Below, piece by piece: positions 29,207-38,310 of a stretch of DNA of 64,000 nucleotides. Below the pieces are notes generated by a model that was not told the origin of the DNA, ran no database searches, and saw only the letters and a program-made list of their open reading frames with translations. Made by a program: the position numbers and the translations under genes. Origin of the DNA: Phenylobacterium aquaticum. GTDB lineage: Bacteria > Pseudomonadota > Alphaproteobacteria > Caulobacterales > Caulobacteraceae. The stretch's first letter is position 1. Every line of letters starts with the position of its first letter. The DNA lies in NCBI RefSeq assembly GCF_022695515.1, contig NZ_JALDPT010000007.1:62001-126000 (forward strand). The letters run 5' to 3'.

Positions 29207-31449
29207 ATGCGTCGTTCGACGTCTTCCATCCTGGCGTTGATCGCCGCCGCGGGCCTGGTCGGCCCCGCCTTCGGGCAGTCCTCGGACCTGGAAAAGCGCT
29301 TCGACGCCCAGATCTCCCCGCCGGAGATGAGCGCCTGGATGAAGGACCAGGCGTCGGAGCCCAACCACGTCTCCTCCCCGCACGACAAGAAGAACGCCGA
29401 GACCATCCTGGCCCAGTTCAAGTCCTGGGGCTGGGACGCCCATATGGAGAGCTTCCAGGTTCTCTACCCGACCCCGATCTCGGAAAGCCTCGAACTCGTG
29501 GCGCCCACGCCCTTCAAGGCGACGCTCACCGAGTCCCCGATCCCCGGCGACGAAACCTCCAGCCGCACCAAGGACGAACTGCCCGCCTATGTCGCCTTCC
29601 AGGGCGACGGCGATGTCACCGCCCCGCTCGTCTATGTGAACTACGGCATGCGGCCGACTATGACGCTCTGGCCCGCATGGGCGTGTCGGTGAAGGGCAAG
29701 ATCGTCATCGCCCGCTACGGCGTCGGCTGGCGGGGGCTGAAGCCCAAGCTCGCCCAGGATCACGGCGCCGTCGGCTGCATCATCTATTCCGACCCGCATG
29801 ACGACGGCTACGCCCAGGACGACGTCTATCCCAAGGGCGCGTCGCGGCCGGCCAACGGCTTCCAGCGCGGCTCGGTCGCCGACATGCCGCTCTATCCGGG
29901 CGACCCGCTGACCCCCGGCGTCGGCGCCACGGAGAAGGCCAAGCGCCTGAAGCGCGAAGACGCCGCCACCATCCTGAAGATCCCGGTCCTGCCGATCTCC
30001 TATGGCGACGCCACCCACTTCCTCCAGGCGCTGGAAGGCGATGTGGTCCCGCCGTCGTTCCGCGGCTCCCTGCCGATCACCTATCATGTGGGCGGCACGG
30101 ACGCGGCCAAGGTCCATATCGCGGTCAAGTCCGACTGGTCCTTGAAGACCGTCTACGACGTGGTCGCCATGATGAAGGGCTCGACCTATCCCGATCAGTG
30201 GGTGCTTCGCGGCAACCACCATGACGGCTGGGTGTTCGGCGCGTCGGACCCGATCAGCGGCCACGTGGCCATGATGGCCGAGGCCAAGGCCATCGGCGGC
30301 CTGGCCGCCAAGGGCTACAAGCCCAAGCGCACCCTCGTCTACCTCAGCTGGGACGCCGAGGAGCCGATGCTGCTGGGCTCCACCGAATGGGCCGAGACCC
30401 ATGCCGACGAGCTCAAGGCCAAGGGCGTCATCTATATCAACACCGACGGCAACGCCCGGGGCTTCCTGGGCGCCGAGGGCAGCCATTCCTACGAGCATCT
30501 CGTCAACCAGGTGGCCGATGACGTGACCGATCCCCAGACCGGCGTCTCGGTGGAGCAGCGCCTGCGCGCCGCCCTCATGGTCGAGGGCTCGGCCCCCGGC
30601 GCGGGCGAACGCGCCAAGGCCGCCGCCAAGATGGCCGCTGATCCGACCCACGACCTGCCGATCGGCCCCCTCGGCTCCGGCTCCGACTATTCGGCCTTCA
30701 TCGAGCACCTGGGCCTGGCCGCCATCAATCTGGGCTATGGCGGGGAAGGGGACTCCGGCGGGGTCTATCACTCGGCCTATGACACCTGGGAGCATCACAG
30801 CCGCTTCGTCGATCCGGGCTTCGCCTATGCCGGCGCGCTCGCTAAGACCGGCGGCCGTCTGGTCCTGCGCATCGCCGACGCCGACCTGCCCCTGCAGCGC
30901 TACGGCAATTTCGCCGAGACGGTCGCCACCTATAACGACGAGCTGAAGAAGCTGGCCGACGGCAAGCGGGAAGCCGCCGCCACTCAGGCCAAGCTGATCG
31001 CCGCCGGCGCCTACAAGCTGGCCGACGACCCGACCCACACCAACGGCCCGCCCAACCCGCTGGCCACCGTGCCCTATTTCAACCTCGCCCCGCTCGACAA
31101 CGCCGTCGATCACCTGAAGCGCAGCGCCAAGGCCTATGACACGGCGCTCGCCGCTAAGGGCGCGGGCCTCTCGCCCGACGCCAAGGCCAAGCTGTTCGAA
31201 CTCAACCGCGGCCTCGAACAGACCCTGACGGCCGAGATCGGCCTGCCCGGCCGGCCCTGGTACAAGAACCTCGTCTACGCCCCCGGCAAGTTCACCGGCT
31301 ATGGCGCCAAGACCCTTCCCGGCGTCCGCGAGGCCATCGAGGAAGAACGCTGGAGCGACGCCGACAAGTACTCGGTCCTCACCGCCCAGGTGCTGGAGAC
31401 CTACGCCGCCAAGCTCGACGAGGCGACCAAGCTCATCAACGGCGGCTGA
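29207..31449 (+). CDS. Secreted M28-family metallopeptidase, glutamate carboxypeptidase II-like (apparent 1-nt frameshift)
   Basis: Full length is about 748 residues if the frame is repaired. A signal peptide is cut after AFG (about residue 23). A PA domain is followed by the zinc peptidase: metal and acid residues HHDGWVFGASDP, WDAEEPMLLGS, NTDGNARG and VYHSAYDT, then the transferrin-receptor-like dimer domain. As written, the first frame stops at 29692 and the second starts in frame at 29677. One added G in the run near 29652 turns YGMRPT into YGMRADYDALARMGVSVKG, restoring a single protein. It removes C-terminal acidic residues from peptides in the periplasm or outside. Confidence 0.88.
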
Positions 31450-31515
31450 TCACCCCCGCCGTCCCCCCGGTCGCCCGCGCGGACGATCGGGGGGAGGGCA
31501 AGGCCTCCCCACCCC

Positions 31516-31550
31516 CGCTCATCCCGGCGCAGGCGGGGAGCCAAGCTGAG
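31516..31550. repeat. Half unit of palindromic repeat family A (GCTCATCCC-type)
   Basis: One arm (GCTCATCCCGGCGCAGGCGGGG) with its CCAAGC..GAGTC tail, without the second arm. Compare the full copies at 51150-51251 and 54398-54499. It lies at the edge of a 670-nt gap between the peptidase and purB genes that holds only the doubtful reading frame at 31638. Confidence 0.6.
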
Positions 31551-31637
31551 TCGGCGCGAGCACCGATTGATTGTGCTGCCGCTGAGACTGAACACGCGGG
31601 CCTTGATGCGGATCGTGTTTGATCCGTAATCACGCCG

Positions 31638-32051
31638 ATGGCCTTTTCCCGCGCGCTTCAATTTTCGACCAAGGTGCAGCGCTTGTTTGTGATCGCGCTG
31701 CTTTGCTTCACCGGCATTGCTAACGCGGCGGCTGCGGCAAGCCCGCCCCTCCACGCATCCACGGCCGTAGGGCTTTGCGTCCTGGTCGGGAGAACCGATC
31801 TAAAGATCCGTGCAGCAGAGATCGTCGCCCCTTCCAGCAACCCGCTGTGGGACGCACGTGCGAAGAGTGACGCGCTCGGCATCCGCACCCCGACACCAGT
31901 CGCGTGGACTTCGGACTTCTGGTCCCCGCTTTGGGTCGCAGACCCCAAGGTGAAGACCCCATCCAAGCTCCCAACACTCAATTGCAGCAAGTTCAATCAG
32001 CGACTTTGCGGAATGGATGAGTGTCGGTTGGCGCTCCCCAGGTCGAGGTAG
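31638..32051 (+). CDS. Possible small secreted protein, 137 residues, doubtful
   Basis: A hydrophobic signal-like start (VQRLFVIALLCFTGIANAAAAA) is followed by about 100 residues without a recognised domain and with two or three cysteines. There is no clear ribosome-binding site. Its codon third positions and base content are less GC-rich than the neighbours, similar to the gene at 35902. It could be a real lineage-specific secreted protein, a decayed gene, or chance. The rest of 31450-32123 has no gene. Confidence 0.3.
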   Translation: MAFSRALQFSTKVQRLFVIALLCFTGIANAAAAASPPLHASTAVGLCVLVGRTDLKIRAAEIVAPSSNPLWDARAKSDALGIRTPTPVAWTSDFWSPLWVADPKVKTPSKLPTLNCSKFNQRLCGMDECRLALPRSR

Positions 32052-32123
32052 TTCATCTGTCCCCTCCAACATCCCCCACACGCAACGCGCCCCTTTTCAA
32101 ATCCCGGCGTGTATGATTGAGCC

Positions 32124-33533
32124 GTGCCGCCCGCACCCATGCCCGGAGTTCCCGTGACCTCACTGCCCCCTCAGCCGCTCAGCCCGCTTGACGGCCGCTA
32201 TCGCCCGGCCGTCGCCGAGCTCGCCGACTATCTGTCGGAGGCGGGGCTGAACCGCGCCCGGGTCGAGGTCGAGGTGGAGTGGCTGATCGCCCTGACCGAC
32301 GCCGCCCTGTTCGGGTCCAGGCCGCTGGGCGAGGCCGACAAGGCCCGGCTGCGCGCGCTCTACGCCGAATTCGGCCAGGCCGAGATCGACTGGCTGGCCG
32401 AGCGCGAGAAGATCACCCGCCATGACGTCAAGGCGGTGGAGTACCTCGTCCGCGACCGGCTGGAGCAGCTGGGCCTCTCCGCCATCGCCGAGCTCACCCA
32501 CTTCGCCTGCACCAGCGAGGACATCAATTCCACGTCCTATGCGCTCACCGTCCAGCGCGCCGTCGCCCGCGTCTGGCTGCCCAAGCTCCAGGCCGTCACC
32601 GCCAAGCTCAAGGCCCTGGCGCTCGCCCATCGCGACGCCCCGATGCTGGCCCACACCCACGGCCAGCCCGCCACCCCCACCACCATGGGCAAGGAGCTCG
32701 GCGTCTTCGTCTGGCGGCTCCAGCGCGTCATCCGTCAGATCGAGGCCACCGACTATCTGGCCAAGTTCTCCGGCGCCACCGGCACCTGGGGCGCCCACCT
32801 ATCCGCCGAGCCGGACGTCGACTGGCTGGCCCTGACCCGGAGCTTCATTGAAGGCCTCGGCATCGGCTTCAACCCGATGACCACCCAGATCGAATCCCAC
32901 GACTGGCAGGTCGAGCTCTATGATCGGGTCCGCCACGCGGGCGGGATCCTGCACAACCTCGCCACCGACGTCTGGACCTATATCTCCATGGGCTATTTCG
33001 CCCAGATCCCGGTGGCCGGCGCGACCGGCTCCTCGACCATGCCGCACAAGATCAACCCGATCCGCTTCGAGAACGCCGAGGCCAATCTGGAGATCGCCGG
33101 CGGCCTGTTCGCGACCCTCGCCCAGACCCTCGTCACCTCGCGCCTGCAGCGCGACCTCACCGACTCCACCACCCAGCGCAACATCGGCGTCGCCTTCGGC
33201 CACTCGATGGTCGCCCTCGACAACCTGGAGCGCGGCCTGGGCGAAATCTCGCTGGCCGCCGACGTCCTGCTCGCCGACCTCGACGGCAATTGGGAAGTGC
33301 TGGCCGAGGCGATCCAGACGGTGGTCCGCGCCGAGATCACCGCCGGCCGCTCCCAGATCACCGACCCCTATGCGCTTCTGAAGGAGCTCACCCGCGGCCG
33401 CCGCGTCGGCGCCCCGGAACTCGCCGAATTCGTCCGCGGCCTCGACATCGGCGACGCCGCCAAGGCCCGCCTGCTCGCGCTCACGCCTGCGACCTATACG
33501 GGGCTGGCGGGTCAGATCGTGGATCTGGTCTGA
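32124..33533 (+). CDS. purB: Adenylosuccinate lyase (E. coli-type long PurB)
   Basis: 469 residues. It cleaves adenylosuccinate and SAICAR, two steps of purine synthesis. It is a fumarase/aspartase superfamily protein with the signature GSSTMPHKINPIRFEN, HTHGQPATPTTMGKE, and the Thr-Ser pair TSEDINSTSYAL. The long form starts SPLDGRYRPAVAELADYLSE as in gamma/alphaproteobacterial type. The start is GTG at 32124; a second GTG 30 nt later (32154) may be the true one. purL lies 21 kb away, not in the same operon. Confidence 0.96.
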   Translation: MPPAPMPGVPVTSLPPQPLSPLDGRYRPAVAELADYLSEAGLNRARVEVEVEWLIALTDAALFGSRPLGEADKARLRALYAEFGQAEIDWLAEREKITRHDVKAVEYLVRDRLEQLGLSAIAELTHFACTSEDINSTSYALTVQRAVARVWLPKLQAVTAKLKALALAHRDAPMLAHTHGQPATPTTMGKELGVFVWRLQRVIRQIEATDYLAKFSGATGTWGAHLSAEPDVDWLALTRSFIEGLGIGFNPMTTQIESHDWQVELYDRVRHAGGILHNLATDVWTYISMGYFAQIPVAGATGSSTMPHKINPIRFENAEANLEIAGGLFATLAQTLVTSRLQRDLTDSTTQRNIGVAFGHSMVALDNLERGLGEISLAADVLLADLDGNWEVLAEAIQTVVRAEITAGRSQITDPYALLKELTRGRRVGAPELAEFVRGLDIGDAAKARLLALTPATYTGLAGQIVDLV

Positions 33534-33554
33534 GGGGAAGGCAAAACGGGAACC

Positions 33555-33713
33555 CCTTCTCCCCTTGCGGGAGAAGGTGGCCCTGCGAAGCAGGGTCGGA
33601 TGAGGGGTTGATGGGCCTCTCCACCTAGCCGCCGCCGACCTCTGCGAAGGGTTCTGAGTGACCCCTCATCCGTCGTCCATTCGGACGACACCTTCTCCCG
33701 CAAGGGGAGAAGG
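33555..33713. repeat. Interspersed palindromic repeat, family B, copy 2 (opposite orientation)
   Basis: About 159 bp, the reverse complement of the unit at 13324-13482 with divergent middle. It is bounded by CCTTCTCCCC...GGGGAGAAGG arms and lies between the convergent purB and serine-hydrolase genes. Confidence 0.75.
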
Positions 33714-33724
33714 AGCGCTAAATC

Positions 33725-34870
33725 TCAAACCACCCCCAACGCCTGCCAGCTCGCCATGGCCAACCCAAGCGCCCGCATATCCCCCGTCGTGGTGCCGGCC
33801 ATCTTGTTCATGGCGAAGGCGATGGTCGTGCGCGCATCCATGTCGATGATCACCAGCGACCCGCCATAGCCGCCCCAGAAGATCGTATTGGGGTTGGGCA
33901 GGGGCACGACGCCGCCGGCCAGGCCGAAGCCCAGGCCGAACCGGGCCGGGCCGCCCATCACCAGGTCGGTCCCCTCGATCTGCAGCTCCAGCGCCTTGCG
34001 GCAGCCGGCCTCGGACAGGAAGCGCTTGCCCTTGGCGATCCCGCCATTGGCCAGGATCATATGGATCTCAGCCACCGAGCGGGCGTTACCGGTCCCGCCC
34101 GCGGCGGGGATCTCGGCCCCGCGCCAGGCCCGCGTCTTGGTGGCCGCGACGTCGATGCCCGGATTGTTGAAGGTCAGGGCCTGGATCTCGCTCTGGCCCG
34201 CGCCGTCGCCTGCACCCTGGCCGGGCGGCGGCGGGATCAGCTCGGCGACCCGGTCGTCCTCCGAGGCCGGCAGGCCGATATGGAAGTCGGCGCCCAGGGG
34301 CTCGGCCACCTCCTCGCGGAAGAAGGTCCCCAGCGTCTGGCCGGTGATCCGGCGCACCACCTCGCCGACCAGATAGCCCTGGGTGATGGCGTGATAGCCG
34401 GGCTGGGTTCCAGGCGCCCACAGGGGCGCCTGAGCGGCCAGCAGAGTCGTGGCTTTCTCCCAGTCGTAGAAGTCTTCCTTGGCCATCGGCGCGCGCCAGG
34501 CCGACATGCCGGCCGAGTGGGCCATCAGCTGGCCCACCGTGATCGCGTCCTTGCCGTTCGCGGCGAACTCCGGCCAGTAGCGGGCCACCGGCGCGTCGAA
34601 GTCGAGCGCGCCCCGGTCGGCCAGGATCAGGGCGCAGAGCGCCGTCATGGTCTTGGTGGTGGAATAGACATTGACGATGGTGTCCCGCTCCCAGGCGCGG
34701 GTCTTGGCCGGATCGGCATAGCCGCCCCACAGGTCCACCAGGGTCTCGCCGTCCTGCGTCACACAGACCGCGGCCCCCACATCCGCCCCACTGGCCAGAT
34801 TGGCCTCGAACGCGGCCCGCACGCCTTTGAACCGCGGATCCACAGTTCCCTGAACCGCCCCTGACGCCAT
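33725..34870 (-). CDS. Serine hydrolase of the class C beta-lactamase family (EstB-like)
   Basis: 381 residues, no signal peptide. The catalytic SxxK is STTK in VNVYSTTKTMTAL (about residue 70) and the Tyr-type motif is in PGYHAITQGYLVG, as in EstB esterases; the final GGYGGS replaces KTG. Members hydrolyse short esters or D-amino acid amides, often without lactamase activity. Start ATG at 34870 with GGAGGG 8 nt upstream. It is followed by a separate gene on the same strand upstream (34963). Confidence 0.87.
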   Translation of the reverse strand: MASGAVQGTVDPRFKGVRAAFEANLASGADVGAAVCVTQDGETLVDLWGGYADPAKTRAWERDTIVNVYSTTKTMTALCALILADRGALDFDAPVARYWPEFAANGKDAITVGQLMAHSAGMSAWRAPMAKEDFYDWEKATTLLAAQAPLWAPGTQPGYHAITQGYLVGEVVRRITGQTLGTFFREEVAEPLGADFHIGLPASEDDRVAELIPPPPGQGAGDGAGQSEIQALTFNNPGIDVAATKTRAWRGAEIPAAGGTGNARSVAEIHMILANGGIAKGKRFLSEAGCRKALELQIEGTDLVMGGPARFGLGFGLAGGVVPLPNPNTIFWGGYGGSLVIIDMDARTTIAFAMNKMAGTTTGDMRALGLAMASWQALGVV

Positions 34871-34962
34871 GGCGATATCCCTCCCGTTTGTTTGTTGGGG
34901 CGGAGCCTATCGGAGGGTCGGGTGGCGGTCACCCCGGAGAGGGGCGGCAAGGATCACCCCGC

Positions 34963-35664
34963 CTAGCGCCCGGCGCCCCCGAGCATCGGGCTGCACAGGG
35001 TCTTCACGCGCGGCAGGGCGCGCAGGCTGTAGTCCTTCGGCTTGGGCGTATCCTTGAACGGGGTCAGCCATGTGCCCGATCCCTGGGTCGTGAGGTCGGT
35101 CTTCAGAAGCGCGTTCAGGTCCGCCGCCTGCTCATAATTGGCCCGGACGACGCTCCAGTCCTCGGCGGTCAGGGCGCGCGCATGGTTCAGTCGCCCCAGC
35201 TCCCGCCACACCTCGCGCTCGCTGGTCATGACCTGCACGAACACCTTGTAGGACCCCAGCTTCGAGAAATAGCCCGTCTGCTCCTCGAACGGCATGTGTG
35301 AAAAGGCCTGGTCCGCCAGGGACATGTCGAACACGCCCAGGTCGGCGACGCTGGCGGTGGGCGTTCCGAGAGGCCCGACGACGCTCAGCGGCTGGCCGGC
35401 GTCATGCCGCGCCAGGATCGTGGCGATGTCGCCCAGCCGGCGGTCGACGCAGTCCTGCATATCGGCGCGGCTGAGCATGGCGAGGTAGAGGTCGGAGACC
35501 GAGCTGTCCAAGGCCTCGCGGTGCTGGTGAACGACATGGCGCCAGTGCAGCTGCTCGACCATCTGCTCCAGGCCGATGGCGGTCAGGACCCCCAGCACGA
35601 TGATCCCGTATTCCTTCAGGAACTCGCGCAGGCCATGCCACGGCTTCGGCCGATGAATATCCAT
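34963..35664 (-). CDS. Hypothetical single-pass membrane protein
   Basis: 233 residues from ATG at 35662-35664; an upstream ATG at 35742 is in repeat-like sequence. The protein begins MDIHRPKPWHGLREFLKEYGIIVLGVLTAIGLEQMVEQLHWRH (one membrane segment, IIVLGVLTAIGLEQMV), and the rest is helical with several charged residues. I recognise no domain. The N-terminal FLKEYGIIVLGVLTAI pattern is common in one-pass proteins of this bacterial group. It is 92 nt from the serine hydrolase gene and may be co-transcribed. Confidence 0.65.
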   Translation of the reverse strand: MDIHRPKPWHGLREFLKEYGIIVLGVLTAIGLEQMVEQLHWRHVVHQHREALDSSVSDLYLAMLSRADMQDCVDRRLGDIATILARHDAGQPLSVVGPLGTPTASVADLGVFDMSLADQAFSHMPFEEQTGYFSKLGSYKVFVQVMTSEREVWRELGRLNHARALTAEDWSVVRANYEQAADLNALLKTDLTTQGSGTWLTPFKDTPKPKDYSLRALPRVKTLCSPMLGGAGR

Positions 35665-35742
35665 GTCGCCCCCAACTGCAGAAGGCGCGACGGTAGGCGA
35701 ACTCTTCGGGCGGCGGCAATGGGGGCGAGCCATCTCCTGCAC

Positions 35743-35780
35743 CGCTCATCCCCGCGCAGGCGGGGACCCACGCCGAGTCC
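35743..35780. repeat. Half unit of palindromic repeat family A
   Basis: CCGCTCATCCCCGCGCAGGC and its GGGGACCCACGCCGAGTCC tail, one arm only. It lies 120 nt before the secreted protein gene at 35902, mirroring the half unit before the doubtful gene at 31638. Confidence 0.6.
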
Positions 35781-35901
35781 GTTGCAGCCGGAACGCGTAC
35801 GATCTTTCTTGAGCCTGCGGCTGTCCAGCAAAGACGCTCGCCGTCGTGCCGCAGAGCCCGTAAGTGGTGCACTCGCTCCTGTTCCCGCCCTGGAGGAAGT
35901 C

Positions 35902-36549
35902 ATGCGCGCTGCAGCCTGGGTCGCAATCGTATTGCTGGCGCTGGCTTCTAAGCCCGCCCTGGGCGCGGAGGGCGAGCCGGAATGCTTCGACGTCGCGGCC
36001 ATCGCCAGAATTGACCGGAACGTTGCGACGCCTCTGCCCGAAAATCAACGCGACGCCATGATCGCACGTTGGCCCTGGCTCGCAGAAATCAGCGTGGAGG
36101 AGGTATTGCTGGGTTCGGAAGGCCAGCGTCACCTTCAGACCGTGCAAATGCAGCACGTGGGCTTTGACCCAAGGTACCAACACTGGCTCCTGCTGCTAAA
36201 GCGCAGCGGAGACGGAACTTACAGTATCGTCGATGACCAGCCGTTCGTGATCAGAGACCTACGCGGTCGTTTCGTTATCCCATTGACCAATCCATGGGTC
36301 TTGCGCCCCGGATGGAATTCTCCTGATTTCGTCGCCGCCGCGCGGCCCATCCAATACCGCGCCTCCGATGCGTGGTGGCTCGCTCGATGGCGCAAGTTTG
36401 ATGTCGAGGGAGAAGGCGCGGGTTGGACCATCCTCTCAAATGGCCACGCGGTTGCGTTACGAGGTCTTTACGTCGATGACCTTGTGAACTTGCTCAGGCC
36501 TCGATGGGCGCAGCTGTGCGGCGCATCGGGCCCAGGGCAGATTCCGTAA
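35902..36549 (+). CDS. Secreted hypothetical protein (215 residues), low-GC codon use
   Basis: A signal peptide is cut after ALG (about residue 21). The mature part holds two cysteines (ECFDVAAI near the start, LCGASG near the end) that may form a disulfide. No domain is recognised. The start at 35902 has a strong TGGAGGAAG. Codon use is less GC-biased than the neighbours, suggesting acquisition or relaxed selection. It stands alone between leftward genes. Confidence 0.7.
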   Translation: MRAAAWVAIVLLALASKPALGAEGEPECFDVAAIARIDRNVATPLPENQRDAMIARWPWLAEISVEEVLLGSEGQRHLQTVQMQHVGFDPRYQHWLLLLKRSGDGTYSIVDDQPFVIRDLRGRFVIPLTNPWVLRPGWNSPDFVAAARPIQYRASDAWWLARWRKFDVEGEGAGWTILSNGHAVALRGLYVDDLVNLLRPRWAQLCGASGPGQIP

Positions 36550-36556
36550 CGACAGG

Positions 36557-36859
36557 TCATCTGACTGCCGGGCCCGACTCTGTCAGCACATGCGGAAAGG
36601 CCTTGAGGTCCCATTCGTCGGGGCGGAAGAGAACCTTTCCGTTCAGCAGCACGCGATCACCCGCCTGATAGGGAACCGCCGAGAGCGGTATGTCGGTGGC
36701 GTCGGCGATGTCCGGATCGTCGTAGTGATCGAGATGCAAGTGGTCCCACGCCTCGCTCAAAGCTTGGAGTTTCTTGACCAAGAGATCCCGTCCGGCTGCG
36801 TTGAGCCAGAGGTCGAAGCTTCCGTCCGGTTGGACGCTCATTGTCACTCTTGGCGTCAT
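36557..36859 (-). CDS. Small protein of about 100 residues, possibly Imm32-like immunity protein
   Basis: From ATG at 36857-36859, with GGAGGGGG about 8 nt upstream; a later Met (36841) is possible. It begins MTPRVTMSVQPDGSFDLWLNAAGRDLLVKKLQALSEAWDHLHLD. The pattern LWLN-x-GRDLLVKKLQALS-x-DHLHL resembles Imm32-type immunity proteins as I recall them, but no toxin gene is visible beside it, so the assignment is tentative. The gene sits between the icd terminator and the secreted protein gene. Confidence 0.6.
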   Translation of the reverse strand: MTPRVTMSVQPDGSFDLWLNAAGRDLLVKKLQALSEAWDHLHLDHYDDPDIADATDIPLSAVPYQAGDRVLLNGKVLFRPDEWDLKAFPHVLTESGPAVR

Positions 36860-36880
36860 TGACACCCCCTCCACACCCCC

Positions 36881-36920
36881 CAAACGAAAACGGCCGGCCC
36901 CCCGTCAGGGAGCCGGCCGC
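36881..36920 (-). terminator. Rho-independent terminator of icd
   Basis: Read on the minus strand: GCGGCCGGC stem, loop, GCCGGCCG, then TTTTCGTTTG. It lies 26 nt after the icd stop. Confidence 0.85.
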
Positions 36921-36945
36921 AGTCCGCTCAGCGGTCCAACCCGCC

Positions 36946-38163
36946 TCAGCCCTCGGCGAGCGCCTTGTCCAGGTTCGCGGCGACCTTGTCGATGAAGCCT
37001 TCGGTGGTCAGCCAGCCTTGGCTGTCGCCGACCAGCAGGGCCAGGTCCTTGGTCATCGAGCCGCTCTCCACGGTCGAGACGCAGACCTTCTCCAGCGTCT
37101 TGGCGAAGTGGTCGAGCTCGGGGTTGCCGTCCAGCTTGGCGCGGAAGGCCAGGCCTTGGGTCCAGGCGAAGATCGAGGCGATCGAGTTGGTCGAGGTCGA
37201 TTCGCCCTTCTGGTGCTGGCGATAGTGGCGGGTGACGGTGCCGTGGGCGGCTTCCGCCTCCATGGTCTTGCCGTCCGGGGTCAGCAGCACCGAGGTCATC
37301 AGGCCCAGCGAGCCGAAGCCCTGCGCCACCTGGTCGGACTGCACGTCGCCGTCATAGTTCTTGCAGGCCCAGATGAAGCCGCCCGGCCACTTCAGCGCCG
37401 AGGCCACCATGTCGTCGATCAGGCGGTGCTCATAGGTGATGCCCGCCTCCTTGTACTTGGCGGCGTAGTCGGTCTCGTAGACATCCATGAAGATGTCCTT
37501 GAACCGGCCGTCATAGGCCTTGAGGATGGTGTTCTTGGTCGAGAGATAGACCGGGTACTTGCGTTCCAGGCCATAGGCCAGGGAGGCGTGGGCGAACTCG
37601 CGGATCGACTCGTCCAGATTGTACATGGCCATGGCCACGCCGCCGCCCGGATAGTCGAACACCTCGTGCTCGATGACCTGGCCGTCCTCGCCTTCCCATT
37701 TGATCGTCATCTTGCCCTTGCCGGGCACGACGAAGTCGGTGGCGCGATACTGGTCGCCGAAGGCGTGGCGGCCGATGATAATCGGCTGCGTCCAGCCGGG
37801 GATCAGCCGCGGCACGTTCTTGCAGATGATCGGCTCGCGGAACACCACGCCGCCCAGGATGTTGCGGATCGTGCCGTTCGGCGACTTCCACATCTTCTTG
37901 AGCTTGAACTCCTCAACCCGGGCCTCGTCCGGGGTGATGGTCGCGCACTTGATGCCGACGCCGTACTTCTTGATGGCCATGGCCGAGTCGACGGTGACCT
38001 TGTCATCGGTCGCGTCGCGGTGCTCGATCCCCAGGTCGTAATAGTCGATGTCGAGGTCGAGATAGGGGAAGATCAGCTTGTCCTTGATCCACTTCCAGAT
38101 GATGCGGGTCATCTCGTCCCCGTCGATGTCCACGACAGGATTGGCGACTTTGATCTTGGCCAT
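36946..38163 (-). CDS. icd: Isocitrate dehydrogenase, NADP-dependent (eukaryote-like type)
   Basis: 405 residues from ATG at 38161-38163. It converts isocitrate to 2-oxoglutarate in the TCA cycle. Subfamily II landmarks: [33 protein letters not shown] (key part SPNGTIRN, isocitrate binding), [13 protein letters not shown], and [14 protein letters not shown] (cofactor binding). It is the dimeric form found in alphaproteobacteria. The frame reads further upstream but homology begins at MAKIKV. It has its own terminator, so it is monocistronic. Confidence 0.97.
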   Translation of the reverse strand: MAKIKVANPVVDIDGDEMTRIIWKWIKDKLIFPYLDLDIDYYDLGIEHRDATDDKVTVDSAMAIKKYGVGIKCATITPDEARVEEFKLKKMWKSPNGTIRNILGGVVFREPIICKNVPRLIPGWTQPIIIGRHAFGDQYRATDFVVPGKGKMTIKWEGEDGQVIEHEVFDYPGGGVAMAMYNLDESIREFAHASLAYGLERKYPVYLSTKNTILKAYDGRFKDIFMDVYETDYAAKYKEAGITYEHRLIDDMVASALKWPGGFIWACKNYDGDVQSDQVAQGFGSLGLMTSVLLTPDGKTMEAEAAHGTVTRHYRQHQKGESTSTNSIASIFAWTQGLAFRAKLDGNPELDHFAKTLEKVCVSTVESGSMTKDLALLVGDSQGWLTTEGFIDKVAANLDKALAEG

Positions 38164-38310
38164 GAGGGGGCAGGCGCTCCGGCGAAAAGGGTAAGGTTGA
38201 AGGCCGTATATTCGGCTTCGGCCCTCCGCGCAAAGGCCCTGACCCACGCGAACGCGAGTCTGCGCAAAACTTCGCCGGGCGATCGGTAACCGGTGTCAGA
38301 TCGCCAAGCC

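Noticed and set aside
31450..32123. A conserved gene in the 670-nt gap before purB
   Set aside because: Only the doubtful 137-residue frame is present; no domain or ribosome-binding site supports more.
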